Both the position numbers and the translations under genes were made by a program. 62,506 nt of DNA, taken from NCBI RefSeq assembly GCF_011250635.1, contig NZ_JAANNP010000013.1, positions 1 through 62,506 of the forward strand, given 5' to 3'. Below, in pieces: positions 37,974-48,709 of the stretch. The notes beneath the pieces were generated by a model. The model was not told the origin of the DNA. It made no database searches and saw only the letters and a list, made by a program, of their open reading frames with translations. Origin of the DNA: Motilibacter deserti. Its GTDB lineage: Bacteria; Actinomycetota; Actinomycetes; Motilibacterales; Motilibacteraceae. Numbering within the stretch: position 1 is the first letter of the stretch; the number at the start of each line of letters is the position of its first letter.

Positions 37974-39521
37974 TCACGCCGCGCGCGCCGCCAGCACGAC
38001 GTCGGCCACCCGCGCCGGCCCGACAGCCGTGACGCGCAGCTGCGCGGCGCCCGCCGGCGAGGACAGCGTCACCAGCTCGTACGCGTCCGGCGCGGCGTCC
38101 ACCTCGAGCACCTCGTCGCCGAGCTCGACCCGCACGCGGCCCGAGACCGCGAGCGAGCAGGAGACGGGAAGGCCGCCGCCCCAGGCCCGGACGACCTCCT
38201 CACCGGCGGCCAGCACGTGCTCGGCGTCGACGTCGAGCCGGGACGTGAGGGCCGAGTGGAGCACCGTGCCGCAGTGCAGCTGCGGGCGGGCCGGCCCCTG
38301 CCGGCGGGCCACGACGGCGCCGTTGCGCCGCACGGTCAGGGCCTCCCCGTCGTACGCGGCCTCGACCAGGCACGGCACGGGCCCGTCGAGCGCCACGCCG
38401 ACGCCGTCGACCAGGGTCACCGCGCCCTCCATCCACGCGCGCAGGTGGAAGGGGGCGACGTCGGCGTCGTACACGGGCTTCGGCGGCAGCGCCTGCGGCA
38501 GGCCCGACGGGCTGGTCGGCCGGGTGCTGCCCAGGCCGAGCTGCGGCCCGTCGCCGGCCCAGAAGAGCGGGTCGGCGTGGACCTTGCGCCCGTAGCCGTC
38601 ACCGACGTAGCCGTGGTAGACCGCGTACGGCGTGACGCCGTCCGGCGCGACGGTGACGCAGTGGTGGCCGGGCCCGGAGACGTGCGCGCCGCTCGTGAAG
38701 ATCGGGTGGCGCGACGCCTTCGTCCACGGGCCGGTCACCGAGTCGGCGACGGTGACGCCGAGGCTGTAGCCGTCGCCGCCGAAGAAGCCGCCCGAGTACA
38801 TCTGGTAGTAGCGGCCGTGGCGCTTCATCGTGAACGGCGCCTCGTTCCAGTACTGCCCGCCCTCGGGGTGCGCCTCCCACGGCTCGCTCGGGTACGCGAC
38901 GGGCACGGGCTCGCCGGCCAGCCGGCCGTCGGCCAGCACCCGGTCCACCACGTTGCCGCAGCCGAGCGTGCCGTCCGCGTGCCGGGTCTCCTCGTTGCGC
39001 ACGTTGTAGAACAGCCACTCGCTGCCGTCGTCGTCGAGGAAGGGGTGCGCGTCGATCGACCACTCGTCGACCAGCGGCGTGTCGTCCCAGACGAACGGCC
39101 CCAGCGGCGAGCGGGAGCGCGCCACGCCCTGGCGGCGCTGCTCGTCGTCGCCGCCGTCGGCGCCGGCCGCCTTGCCCGAGGTCCGGGCCGGCCCGCCGCG
39201 CCGGGTCGCGGCGACGTACATGACGAACTCGCCGTCGCGGTAGACGACCTCCGGCGCCCAGAGCTCGACCTCGGCCCAGTGCCCGGCGGGCGCGCCGGTC
39301 AGGGCCGTGCCGGCCGGCTCCCACGTCACCAGGTCGCTCGAGCGCCAGACCGCGATGCTGGTCGGCCCCGAGTAGTAGAGGAAGTACTCGCCGAGGAACT
39401 CCAGGACGAAAGGGTCGCCATGGTCGACCTCGGGGCCCGCGTCGAGCACGGGGTTGAGGTACGTCCCGGGCGCGGCGGCGCGGGTCGTGCTGGCGCTGGC
39501 GACGGCGGTGCTGGCGGTCAC
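37974..39521 (-). CDS. Glycoside hydrolase family 43-like protein
   Basis: A 515-residue five-bladed propeller hydrolase. NPVLDAGPEVDHGDPFVL carries the catalytic-base Asp, LWAPEVVY the second blade, DEWSIDAHPFLDDDG the pKa-modulating Asp, and EAPFTMKRHGRYYQMYSGG the acid Glu. A C-terminal beta-sandwich of about 170 residues (HLRAWMEGAVTLVDGVG and beyond) follows. Typical substrates are arabino- or xylo-oligosaccharides. No signal peptide is visible, so the enzyme is likely intracellular. The GTG at 39521 has a G-rich stretch too close to be an ideal ribosome site. An internal Gly/Ala/Asp-rich insertion (SGKAAGADGGDDEQRRQ) looks like a flexible loop. Confidence 0.87.
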   Translation of the reverse strand: MTASTAVASASTTRAAAPGTYLNPVLDAGPEVDHGDPFVLEFLGEYFLYYSGPTSIAVWRSSDLVTWEPAGTALTGAPAGHWAEVELWAPEVVYRDGEFVMYVAATRRGGPARTSGKAAGADGGDDEQRRQGVARSRSPLGPFVWDDTPLVDEWSIDAHPFLDDDGSEWLFYNVRNEETRHADGTLGCGNVVDRVLADGRLAGEPVPVAYPSEPWEAHPEGGQYWNEAPFTMKRHGRYYQMYSGGFFGGDGYSLGVTVADSVTGPWTKASRHPIFTSGAHVSGPGHHCVTVAPDGVTPYAVYHGYVGDGYGRKVHADPLFWAGDGPQLGLGSTRPTSPSGLPQALPPKPVYDADVAPFHLRAWMEGAVTLVDGVGVALDGPVPCLVEAAYDGEALTVRRNGAVVARRQGPARPQLHCGTVLHSALTSRLDVDAEHVLAAGEEVVRAWGGGLPVSCSLAVSGRVRVELGDEVLEVDAAPDAYELVTLSSPAGAAQLRVTAVGPARVADVVLAARAA

Positions 39522-39578
39522 CTCCCCCGACTCGGCAGCGGGCCGGGCGGGCTTGAGCGAAGCACGCCGAAGAAAGGG

Positions 39579-39615
39579 GCAGGCCCCGCCCGGACGGTGT
39601 CCGGACGGGGCCTGC
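39579..39615 (-). terminator. Terminator of the multidomain secreted gene
   Basis: A 17-bp stem with one mismatch (GCAGGCCCCGcCCGGAC) and a 3-nt loop lies 44 nt beyond the stop at 39659. Confidence 0.8.
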
Positions 39616-39658
39616 GGTGCTCTTCCCGGGCGGGAGGGGGTCCCTGGGAGAGGAGCGG

Positions 39659-42600
39659 CTAGCGGGCGGCGGCGGCCTCGGCGGCCTCCGCCTGCTGCGC
39701 CTCGGCGATCAGCGCCGCGGCGTCGCGCTTGAGCAGCTGACGGACCATCAGGTCGCGGTCATCGCCCTTGACCTGGCTGTTGGCCCGGTCGACGAACTGC
39801 TCGAGGTAGGAGATCGTCCGCGTCTCACTGCCCGAGTCGGCGGCCTGCTCGGCCTTGTCGAGCCGGTCGCGCAGGGACGCCACCGTCTTGGCGCTGATCG
39901 TGCCGTCCGCGTTGAACTGCGCGATGAGCGCCTTGATGTCGGCGAACGAGGTCCCGACGGTGAACGTCACTGTGCGGGTCGTCGTGTTGCCGGCGTTGTC
40001 CTTCGCGGTGACCACGAGGGTGTGCTCACCGAGCGCGAGCTCGTAGAGCGTCACCGTCGAGCCGCTGGCGATCGCCTTGCCGTCCAGCGTCGCGGTCACC
40101 GAGCCGGAGAGCCCGGAGGTCGCGTCCGTCGCGGTCCACGACGGGGTCAGCGTGCCGGAGTCGCCGTGCGTGGAGCCGTCGGCCAGGCCCGTCACCGTGA
40201 CGGTCGGGGCCGCGGCGTCGACCTTGAAGGAGACCGACTTGACCGTGGACACGTTGCCCGTGGCGTCCGTCGCCCGGTAGTCCACCGTGTGCTCGCCGGC
40301 GGCGGCGACCACGACCGGCGTGGCGTACGTCGTCCACGCACCGCCGTCGAGGCGGTACTCGACCTTGACGGCGCCCGCGGCGTCGTCGGTGGCCGTGACG
40401 TTGACCGTGACCGGCGAGACGTACCAGCCGTTCTGGCCGTTGGCCGCGGCCGGGCTGACGGTCGCCGACGTCGTCGGGGCCGTCGTGTCGCCGAGGGCCT
40501 TGATCCGCACGTTGCGGTAGAAGACCTCGTCACCCGTGCCGTGGTTCTGCAGGCCGATCATCGTCGCGCCCTTGAGCCGGGCCGGGTCGGTGTTGACGTA
40601 GTCGTTGATCTTCACGCCGTTCAGCCAGACCTGGATGCGCTGGCCCTCGACGATGAGCTCGTAGGAGTTCCACTGCCCCGGGGCCTTGAGGACGGCGTCA
40701 CGCGCCGCGGCGTCCGCGGCCTGGAAGCCGTAGATCGAGCCCGTCGTGTGGCTGGGGTCGTCCGTGGCGTCGATCTGGATCTCGAAGCCCTGGTTGACCG
40801 CCACCCACGGGTCGTTGCCCGGGTTCGGGAAGCCGACGAAGACGCCGCCGTTGTCGTCCCCGGCCATCTTCCAGTCGAGCTTCAGGCTGTAGGAGTTGAA
40901 CGTCTGCGGGTAGTAGAGCAGGCCGAGGCCGCCCACCGAGAGGATCGAGCAGTCGTCCTGGCGGCCGAAGGAGCCGGGGCCGGCCATCGTCCACTTCTGG
41001 AAGCTCTCCAGCGTGCCGTCGAAGAGGCTGGTGTAGCCCGCCTCCGTCGCCGGGGTGCAGATGTCGACACCGGCGCCGACCTTCAGGGCGTCGAAGTTGA
41101 CGTTGCCGTCGACGCCGGTCTCGTACTTGAAGGTGATGGTGTTGTTGCCGGCCTGCAGGTTGAAGTCCCGGCTGACCGTCCGCCAGTTCTTCCAGCTACC
41201 GGTGTCCGGCAGCGCCCACGGGTCGACCTTGGTGCCGTTGACGTAGACCGCGACCCGCTTGGTGCCCGTGAACGGGTTCGGGCCGTTGGCGTAGCGCAGG
41301 TGGACCGGCTGCACGCCGGCCGTTGCCGCGTTGACGTTGAAGGTCAGCGTCGCGCCGTTGTTGAAGAAGCCGCCGACGAAGCCCGAGCCGGAGTAGCCGC
41401 TGTGCTCGGTCTCGATGCTGGCGCCGGAGCTGAGCTGGCCGTCCTCGGCCTCGTACCAGCCCTTGTCGGCGGGGGCGACGTAGCCCGGCACCTCGTTGGC
41501 GGTGTACCAGACCTCGGTGCTCCAGAGCGCCTCGCCGTCAGCAGCGGCGAAGGGGCGCGGCGAGCGGATGTGCACGACCCGGTCGGGCTTGACGCCCGGG
41601 ACCGTCAGGCTGACCGTCTTGCCGTCGGCGCTCACGGTCGCTGCCGTGGCGGCGAGGTTCTCCTGGTTGAGCTTCGGCCCGCCGTACTGGCTGGTCGGGT
41701 TGTAGCGCCACTGGTCGATCTGGTACTTCGCGGCGAGGCCCTGGCGGGTCTGCTCCGACAGCGGCTTCGTGTAGGTGATGTCGAAGCCCTTGTCGGTGAT
41801 CTCGGTCTTCAGGATGTCCATCGTGACGGTGTCGTTCGCCGTCAGCTTCTGGAAGCCGTAGCGCAGCTTGCCGGGCTGGTTCCAGTTGCCGTCGTAGCCG
41901 ATGCCGCCGATGTAGAGGTCGCCGTCGGGGCCGAGGGCGAGCTCGTTGACGCCGGCCTCGAGGCCCTGGGTCATGCGGTAGAGCGCGCCCTGCAGCTGGC
42001 CGTTGACCTTCTGCAGCTGGACGCGCTGCAGGCCGCCGTAGGTCACGTCGCCGATGGCGAGCTGACCGGCGAACTGGCCCTCCTGCATGACCACGGGGGT
42101 CGAGGGCGAGTTGGCGATCTCGTTCTGCGGCATCCAGACGATCGGCTTCGTGACCGGCTGGTTGTCGAACCGGCCGGGCTGTGGCTTGCCGCTCTCGTCG
42201 TTGTGCGTGGTGAAGTGGTTGTAGAACGCGCCCTGCTTGATCTGGACCAGCTTGCTGGCCGGGACCCAGCCGCCCTGGTTGTCGGTCACGAGGATCTCGC
42301 CCTCGGGGCCGAAGCCGATGCCGTTCGGGGTGCGCAGGCCGCCGGCGACGAACTCGATCGTGCCGGTGTCCTTGCTGACCTTGAGGAACGTGCCGCGGTC
42401 GGGGCCGGGCTGCGGGACGGTCGAGGAGCCGCTGCGCTCGAGCGCGACGGACAGCGCGACGTAGAAGTAGCCGTCCTTGTAGGGCAGGCCGAAGGCGAAC
42501 TCGTGGAAGTTCTGGCCGTTGGGCCACGTCGCGATGCGCTGGCGGCCCTCGAAGTAGCCGTCGCCGTCGGCGTCGACGAGCTTCTCGAGCCCGACCTTGG

Positions 42601-43942
42601 AGGTGATGTAGGTGTCGCCGTCGACGACCGCGACGCCCTGCGGCTCCTGCAGGCCGGCTGCGACCTCCTTGTAGGCCAGCTTGGCCGGGTCGACGACGTT
42701 CTGCACGTTGCTGACGCGGTAGAGCTTGCCGTTCGTGGAGACCTGCGCGGCGCCCCACGTGAGGACGGCGGCGTCGCCGTTCGGGTACCACGAGATGCCC
42801 GAGACGTCGGGCTGGAAGCCGGCCGGGCGCAGGTTGCTCAGCGTGAAGCTGGGGTGGACCTTCGTCAGCGGGAGGCCGTCGCCGGCGCCGTCGCTGAGCC
42901 CCTCGCACTCCTTGGTGCCGGGAGCGACGACGCGCGCGCCGCCGGCCTCGACCGAGAGGACGGAGTTCGGGACGACCTCGAAGGTGGTCGAGCCGGGCTT
43001 GCGCCAGGACAGGGTGAGCTTCTCGCCGCCGCCGGCCTGGAAGTAGCGGATCTCCAGCTGGTGCCGGCCCGCGGTCAGCGTGTAGTCGCCGTCCTTGGTG
43101 GTGGAGTCCTGCAGGCCGTCGTTGTCGATGACCTGCTGGCCGTCGATAAAGACCTTGGCCCCGTCGTCGTTGAGGACGCGGAAGGTGTAGTTGCCGGCCT
43201 GGGCGACGTCGAGGTCGGCGACGACCTGGGCCTGGAAGTTGGCGGTGTAGCCCGCCCAGTCCGCGGTGGTCGACCAGTTGACGTTGGGGCGGAGCACGTC
43301 GACGTTGGGGGTCTGGCCCGGCTTGAGCGTGCAGAGCTTCTGCAGCGGGAGGCCCAGGTCGAAGATGCGGAGGGTGACGCCCTGCTCCCGGACGGCGCCG
43401 TCCGGGGCCTTGGCGATGGTGATGCTGTCGATGTTGACGTTGCCGCTGTTGCCGGTGGCCACACGCAGGTCGAGCGTGCTGGCGCCGGCGGGCAGGGCGA
43501 CGGGGACCGTCACCGTGGCCCAGGTGTCCCAGCTGCCCGACGGGGGCAGCGACACCGGGACGTCGGTGGACCCGACGCGCAGCGTCATGGTCCGGGTCGT
43601 GTTCTGCCCGTCGCCACCCTGCGCGTTCGCGTAGCGGATCGTCACGTTGTGGGTGCCGGCGGTCGCCGCGGTGTAGCCGAAGGCGATGCTGGCCCCCGCG
43701 CCCACGCCGTCCACGAAGCCGCTGCCGGTGTAGCCGCGGTGGTCCGTGTTGGTCTTCGCGCCACCCGTCAGCGTGGCCTGCTCGGCCTCGCAGACCGCGC
43801 CCGAGACGCAGGTGACGGCGGCGACGGCCGTGGGCAGGGCCACGATCGAGCTGGAGACGGCGGCGACGGCCGCCACGAGCAGGCCGGTGGCGGCCCTTCG
43901 GCGGCCTCGGGAGGCGTGCCGGTCGACAGTTCTGGGAATCAC
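39659..43942 (-). CDS. Giant secreted multidomain sugar-active protein (CBM, PA14, sorbosone-dehydrogenase-like, DUF1080, FIMAH)
   Basis: 1427 residues. A signal peptide is at about 1-42. A CBM6/35-like domain with GYTGSGFVDG spans 50-180. A PA14 domain (NYTFRVLNDDGAKVFIDGQ) spans about 190-330. A long glucose/sorbosone-dehydrogenase-type propeller (PQGVAVVDGDTYIT, TPNGIGFGPEGEILVTDN, NELALGPDGDLYIGG) spans about 345-870. A second CBM6/35 copy with GYSGSGFVGG spans about 905-1050. A DUF1080 (3-keto-disaccharide hydrolase/LamG-like) domain spans about 1060-1235. OmpL47/Ig-like repeats span about 1240-1345. A FIMAH domain closes it (IKALIAQFNADGTISAKTVASL). GTG 43942 is chosen for GGAGG 8 nt upstream. 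It probably binds and processes plant or cell-wall polysaccharide outside the cell; the enzymatic step is inferred. Confidence 0.88.
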   Translation of the reverse strand: MIPRTVDRHASRGRRRAATGLLVAAVAAVSSSIVALPTAVAAVTCVSGAVCEAEQATLTGGAKTNTDHRGYTGSGFVDGVGAGASIAFGYTAATAGTHNVTIRYANAQGGDGQNTTRTMTLRVGSTDVPVSLPPSGSWDTWATVTVPVALPAGASTLDLRVATGNSGNVNIDSITIAKAPDGAVREQGVTLRIFDLGLPLQKLCTLKPGQTPNVDVLRPNVNWSTTADWAGYTANFQAQVVADLDVAQAGNYTFRVLNDDGAKVFIDGQQVIDNDGLQDSTTKDGDYTLTAGRHQLEIRYFQAGGGEKLTLSWRKPGSTTFEVVPNSVLSVEAGGARVVAPGTKECEGLSDGAGDGLPLTKVHPSFTLSNLRPAGFQPDVSGISWYPNGDAAVLTWGAAQVSTNGKLYRVSNVQNVVDPAKLAYKEVAAGLQEPQGVAVVDGDTYITSKVGLEKLVDADGDGYFEGRQRIATWPNGQNFHEFAFGLPYKDGYFYVALSVALERSGSSTVPQPGPDRGTFLKVSKDTGTIEFVAGGLRTPNGIGFGPEGEILVTDNQGGWVPASKLVQIKQGAFYNHFTTHNDESGKPQPGRFDNQPVTKPIVWMPQNEIANSPSTPVVMQEGQFAGQLAIGDVTYGGLQRVQLQKVNGQLQGALYRMTQGLEAGVNELALGPDGDLYIGGIGYDGNWNQPGKLRYGFQKLTANDTVTMDILKTEITDKGFDITYTKPLSEQTRQGLAAKYQIDQWRYNPTSQYGGPKLNQENLAATAATVSADGKTVSLTVPGVKPDRVVHIRSPRPFAAADGEALWSTEVWYTANEVPGYVAPADKGWYEAEDGQLSSGASIETEHSGYSGSGFVGGFFNNGATLTFNVNAATAGVQPVHLRYANGPNPFTGTKRVAVYVNGTKVDPWALPDTGSWKNWRTVSRDFNLQAGNNTITFKYETGVDGNVNFDALKVGAGVDICTPATEAGYTSLFDGTLESFQKWTMAGPGSFGRQDDCSILSVGGLGLLYYPQTFNSYSLKLDWKMAGDDNGGVFVGFPNPGNDPWVAVNQGFEIQIDATDDPSHTTGSIYGFQAADAAARDAVLKAPGQWNSYELIVEGQRIQVWLNGVKINDYVNTDPARLKGATMIGLQNHGTGDEVFYRNVRIKALGDTTAPTTSATVSPAAANGQNGWYVSPVTVNVTATDDAAGAVKVEYRLDGGAWTTYATPVVVAAAGEHTVDYRATDATGNVSTVKSVSFKVDAAAPTVTVTGLADGSTHGDSGTLTPSWTATDATSGLSGSVTATLDGKAIASGSTVTLYELALGEHTLVVTAKDNAGNTTTRTVTFTVGTSFADIKALIAQFNADGTISAKTVASLRDRLDKAEQAADSGSETRTISYLEQFVDRANSQVKGDDRDLMVRQLLKRDAAALIAEAQQAEAAEAAAAR

Positions 43943-44415
43943 GTACTCGTCCTCCGAGATGAGGTCTTGACGCTGAGCCACGCCGCTGCGGGCGGCGTGG
44001 GCGAACGCACCCCGGCCGCCGGAGCGGTCGGGGGTGGAAGATGCGGCGTGCGGATGGGAAGGACCTGCGCCGTCGGCGCGCCTGCACAGGACGCGACAGA
44101 GCAGCACAAGCCGGCACAAGGCCGGGAGGCGAGCCCGCTAAGCGCTGTCCGGATTGGCAACGATGTCGGAGTTGCCGGGACGGGAGCTCGGGCGGCTGGG
44201 GGCCGCCCAGGGCTGGGGTGGTAGCACGGGGCTCCTCTGCGCTGAGGCGGGCCGACGATGGTGCGGTGCGGGATGTCGCGTACGACGGCTCGTACATCCA
44301 CCCCGTGGGGGCAACGTAGCCACTTTCGTCGTCGGCGTCGAGTGATCGTGATCCAGCCGTTACTACTTCCGCCCCGGACGAGCGATTTGGCGACGTTCCC
44401 GCACGGCAACGCACA
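43943..44415. other. Gene-free upstream region of the giant secreted gene
   Basis: About 470 nt without a supportable gene. On the minus strand it holds a possible promoter (TTGCCA near 44160 with TTAGCG 17 nt on) and the inverted repeat listed separately. A GC hairpin (CGCCGCtgcGGGCGGCG) is near 43981. The long leader suggests regulated expression. I matched no riboswitch family. Confidence 0.5.
44156..44176. promoter_or_regulatory. Inverted repeat GGCAAC-N9-GTTGCC
   Basis: This symmetric site overlaps the putative -35 element about 225 nt ahead of the giant secreted gene. Its shape fits a sugar-responsive repressor operator; the binding protein is unknown. Confidence 0.4.
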
Positions 44416-44451
44416 GAAGCGCCCTACCGGGATCTCCCGGTAGGGCGCTTC
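44416..44451 (-). terminator. glf terminator
   Basis: A perfect 16-bp stem (GAAGCGCCCTACCGGG) with a 4-nt loop lies 18 nt past the glf stop. Confidence 0.88.
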
Positions 44452-44468
44452 CCGCGCTCCATGGTCCG

Positions 44469-45921
<1,453 letters not shown>

Positions 45922-45925
<4 letters not shown>

Positions 45926-48438
45926 GCCAGCGCCTCGACGGCCTGCGTGGCGCCCGGTCGCGCGCCGCTTGCCTCGAGCAGGGCGTACATCGCGCCCGCG
46001 ATCGCGTCCCACTCGTGCCGCTCCTGGATCGGGCGCAGCCGGCGGTCGCGGTCCTCGCGCGAGTGCTCGACGACGTGCCGGCAGGCGGCGGCGAAGTCCT
46101 CGGCATCGTCGGCGAGATGGACGACGCCGTCGTAGTCGGCCACGACGTCGGGCACCCGGGTCGAGACCACCGGCAGGCCTGCGGCCAGGTACTCCAGCGT
46201 CTTCGTCGGGCTGATCGAGCGTGTCGCCTCGTTCAGCGCGAACGGCATCAGCGCCACGTCGAAGCCGGCCATGACCTGCGGGAGCTCGGCGTACGCCGCC
46301 ATGCCCGGGAACTCGAGGTTCGGGGCCTGCGGCAGCGACGCCGGGTCGATCTTGGTGACCGGGCCGACGATGCGCAGGGTCCAGTCCGGCAGCTGCTCGG
46401 CCAGCTTGCCGAGGAGCTCGAGGTCGAGCCGCTCGTCGATCACCCCGACGTAGCCCGCGACCCGCCGCTCGCGCGGCTCGCGCAGCGCCCGCGACGCCTC
46501 GTAGTGCGCGGCCTCGACACCACTCGGGAACAGGTGCGTGTCAGGGCGGTGCGGCAGGACTCCGCGCTGCAACGAGCGGCCGCCGGCGTAGACCACGTCG
46601 GCCTCGGCCAGCACCCGGCGCTGGCGCAGCCGCAGCCCCTCCGGCGCGTCGAGGAAGGAGGCGAGGTCGTCCATGACGTCGTACGCGATGCGCCCCGGCT
46701 GCAGCGCCTCGGCGACGTCCAGCGCCATGGGCGAGTAGAGCAGCACGTCCGGTGCGGCGCGCATGCCCTGGGTGGACAGCCAGTCGGCGAGCCGCTCGCC
46801 GTAGTCCTGGGCCTCGTCCGCGTCGAAGCCGAGGTACTCGGCCAGCCCGGGCCGTGCCGGGACGACCAGCCAGACCCGCGTGACCTGGCCGACCTGCTCC
46901 ACGCGCAGCTCGGGCTCGTCGACGGGGCCGGACATCGGCTCCTCGACGAACCACGTGCGGGCACCGGACGCGGCGAGCACGTCGGCGAAGCGCGAGACGA
47001 GGTGCTGCGGGCGCTGCCACACCCAGGCCCATCTCAGGTGCGACAGGACCACGAGATCGGGACGTACGGGGTTCGCAGGCATTGCTGCCACCTCCTCGGT
47101 ATCGGTTCGGCGCGACGGGGCGTCGGGCGCGACGGAGACGTTGATCGGGGGGACGGCCTCCTCCACAGGCGGGTCCTGCCAGGGCCAGTGCCGCAGCCGC
47201 GGCGTCAGCCCGGTGAGCTGGTCCGAGCAGGGCGACTGGAAGCGGTACGCGGGGAGCTCGGCGGCGCGGGCCCCCGCGGCCGCCGCCTCCCACACGCCCG
47301 TGAAGGCGTTGCGCACCCGTTCCCCCGCCGGCCCGACCCCGACGACCCCGACGGGGTCGGCGCGGCCGCCGGCCCGGGCCAGCAACGAGTCCCAGTCGAA
47401 GGAGTCGACCGACGGGAACCAGCAGAAGCCCTGCAGCGGGACGCCGTCGGCGAGGGCGCCCTCGTACTCCTCGAGCATGTAGCGCAGCCAGGACGCGCGG
47501 TCCGTCGGCAGGCCGCGGATGTTGGTCTCGCTGAGCATCATCGGGAGCCGGTAGCGCTCCCAGTACTGCCGCGCGACCTCGCGGAAGCCCACCGGGTGCG
47601 GCGACGGGGCGAAGCCGGGGCCGTCGTACCACCATTCGGAGTGGCAGTAGTAGTCCAGGCCCAGCACGTCGACGCGGGCCTTCGGCAGGTCGAGCAGGCG
47701 CTCGCCGCCCGCCTCGAGGATCTGGCGCAGGAACGGCCGCTGCGGGTCGAGGTCGTGCCCCAGGGCGAGGTCGAGCGCGATGTGCCGGCGGTCGTTCGCG
47801 AAGGCGGCGTAGTCGGCGCCGGCGCCGGGCGCGCCGCCGTGGTGCTCGCCGGTGTCGACCCACACGTGCTGCGCGTCGGGCAGCAGGTCAGACCAGCAGC
47901 GCGAGGCCTCGGTCAGCGCCGGGAGGACGTTGAGCAGCAGCCGCGTGAACCCCTCGACGCCTCGGTCGTAGGGCGGCCACACCGCCTCGTGGCCGGCGAG
48001 GAACAGCGTCGCGAAGGGCTCGTTGAACAGCGTGTAGGACCGCAGCCACGGGTAGCGGCGTGCGACGGCCTCGACGTAGCGCAGGTAGGCCGCGGGATAG
48101 CGACGGTCGCGGAAGCCGTCGGCGAGCCAGGTGGGGTAGCTCGTGTGGTGCACGAGGTCGACGATCGGGTCCAGGCCCCTGTCGTGCAGGTGCCCGAGGA
48201 CGCGGTCGGTCTCGGCCCAGTCGAAGGAGCCCGGCTCCGGCTCGATCCTGTGCCAGCGCAGCGACCAGCGCGCTCGGCGGACCCCCGCCTCCAGCAGTCG
48301 GTCGGCGTCCTCCTGCCAGCGCGTGCTGTGCCCGCTGAGCTCGGCGACGTCGACGCCGTAGGCAGGAAGGAGCGTGGTCTCGAACGCGCCGATGAAGTCG
48401 GCGCTCGGTGCGGGTGTCTCAGGTGCAAACCGCTGCAC
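45922..48438 (-). CDS. Glycosidase-glycosyltransferase fusion (clan GH-A + GT4-like)
   Basis: 838 residues in one uninterrupted frame. The N-terminal 1-430 resembles clan GH-A glycosidases (GH1/GH5-like TIM barrel): RWSLRWHRIEPEPG, TLFNEP with acid/base Glu140, and LSETN with candidate nucleophile Glu304. The C-terminal 455-838 is a GT-B glycosyltransferase (WVWQRPQHLVSRFA, GYVGVIDERLDLEL, the late SPTKTLEYLAAGLPVVST). An ATG at 47082 (Met453), with GAGGAGG 8 nt upstream, falls exactly at the domain junction, so the transferase may also be made alone. GTG 48438 has AAGGA 7 nt upstream. It is first gene of the chain leading to glf and is divergent from the AOS-GNAT fusion. Confidence 0.85.
47080..47097 (-). 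promoter_or_regulatory. Internal ribosome binding site and ATG within the fusion gene
   Basis: GAGGAGG (47097-47091) followed 8 nt later by an in-frame ATG (47082-47080) at the start of the glycosyltransferase module, a better ribosome site than that of the annotated start. Confidence 0.6.
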
Positions 48439-48452
48439 GCATCAATCCTTCG

Positions 48453-48481
48453 GTCGGTAGGGGAACGTCCCCGTGACCGAC
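48453..48481. promoter_or_regulatory. Nested inverted repeat ahead of the GH/GT fusion
   Basis: GTCGGT-a-GGGGA-acg-TCCCC-gtg-ACCGAC lies 15-43 nt upstream of the GTG start and inside the 271-nt divergent region shared with the AOS-GNAT gene. It is either a 5'-UTR hairpin or an operator serving both directions. Confidence 0.45.
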
Positions 48482-48709
48482 AGAGCGCGGCCACGGTGCT
48501 GGGCTCGTTCCTGAACCGCCGCCTGCCCATCCTGCCCGACGTGGTCGGGCCGAAACCCCTGCCCCCCAAGACTGGGCCCGCTCGCCCCGCGGGAGCGCCA
48601 TCAGCCGGTCGCTCAAGGCCGGTGGCCCGGGCGACGAACTCCCGAGATGGCGGTCGCGACCGCGATCATCGAGCGCCCGCGGGCGCTCAGGCTTCCGGAG
48701 GAGGAACGC

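Noticed and set aside
39617-44224. A 1535-codon open frame on the plus strand opposite the giant secreted gene
   Set aside because: It is the mirror of a real gene with strong GC3 bias: composition is Arg/Asp/Val/Leu-rich with no recognisable domain, while the minus frame has clear domains and a signal peptide.
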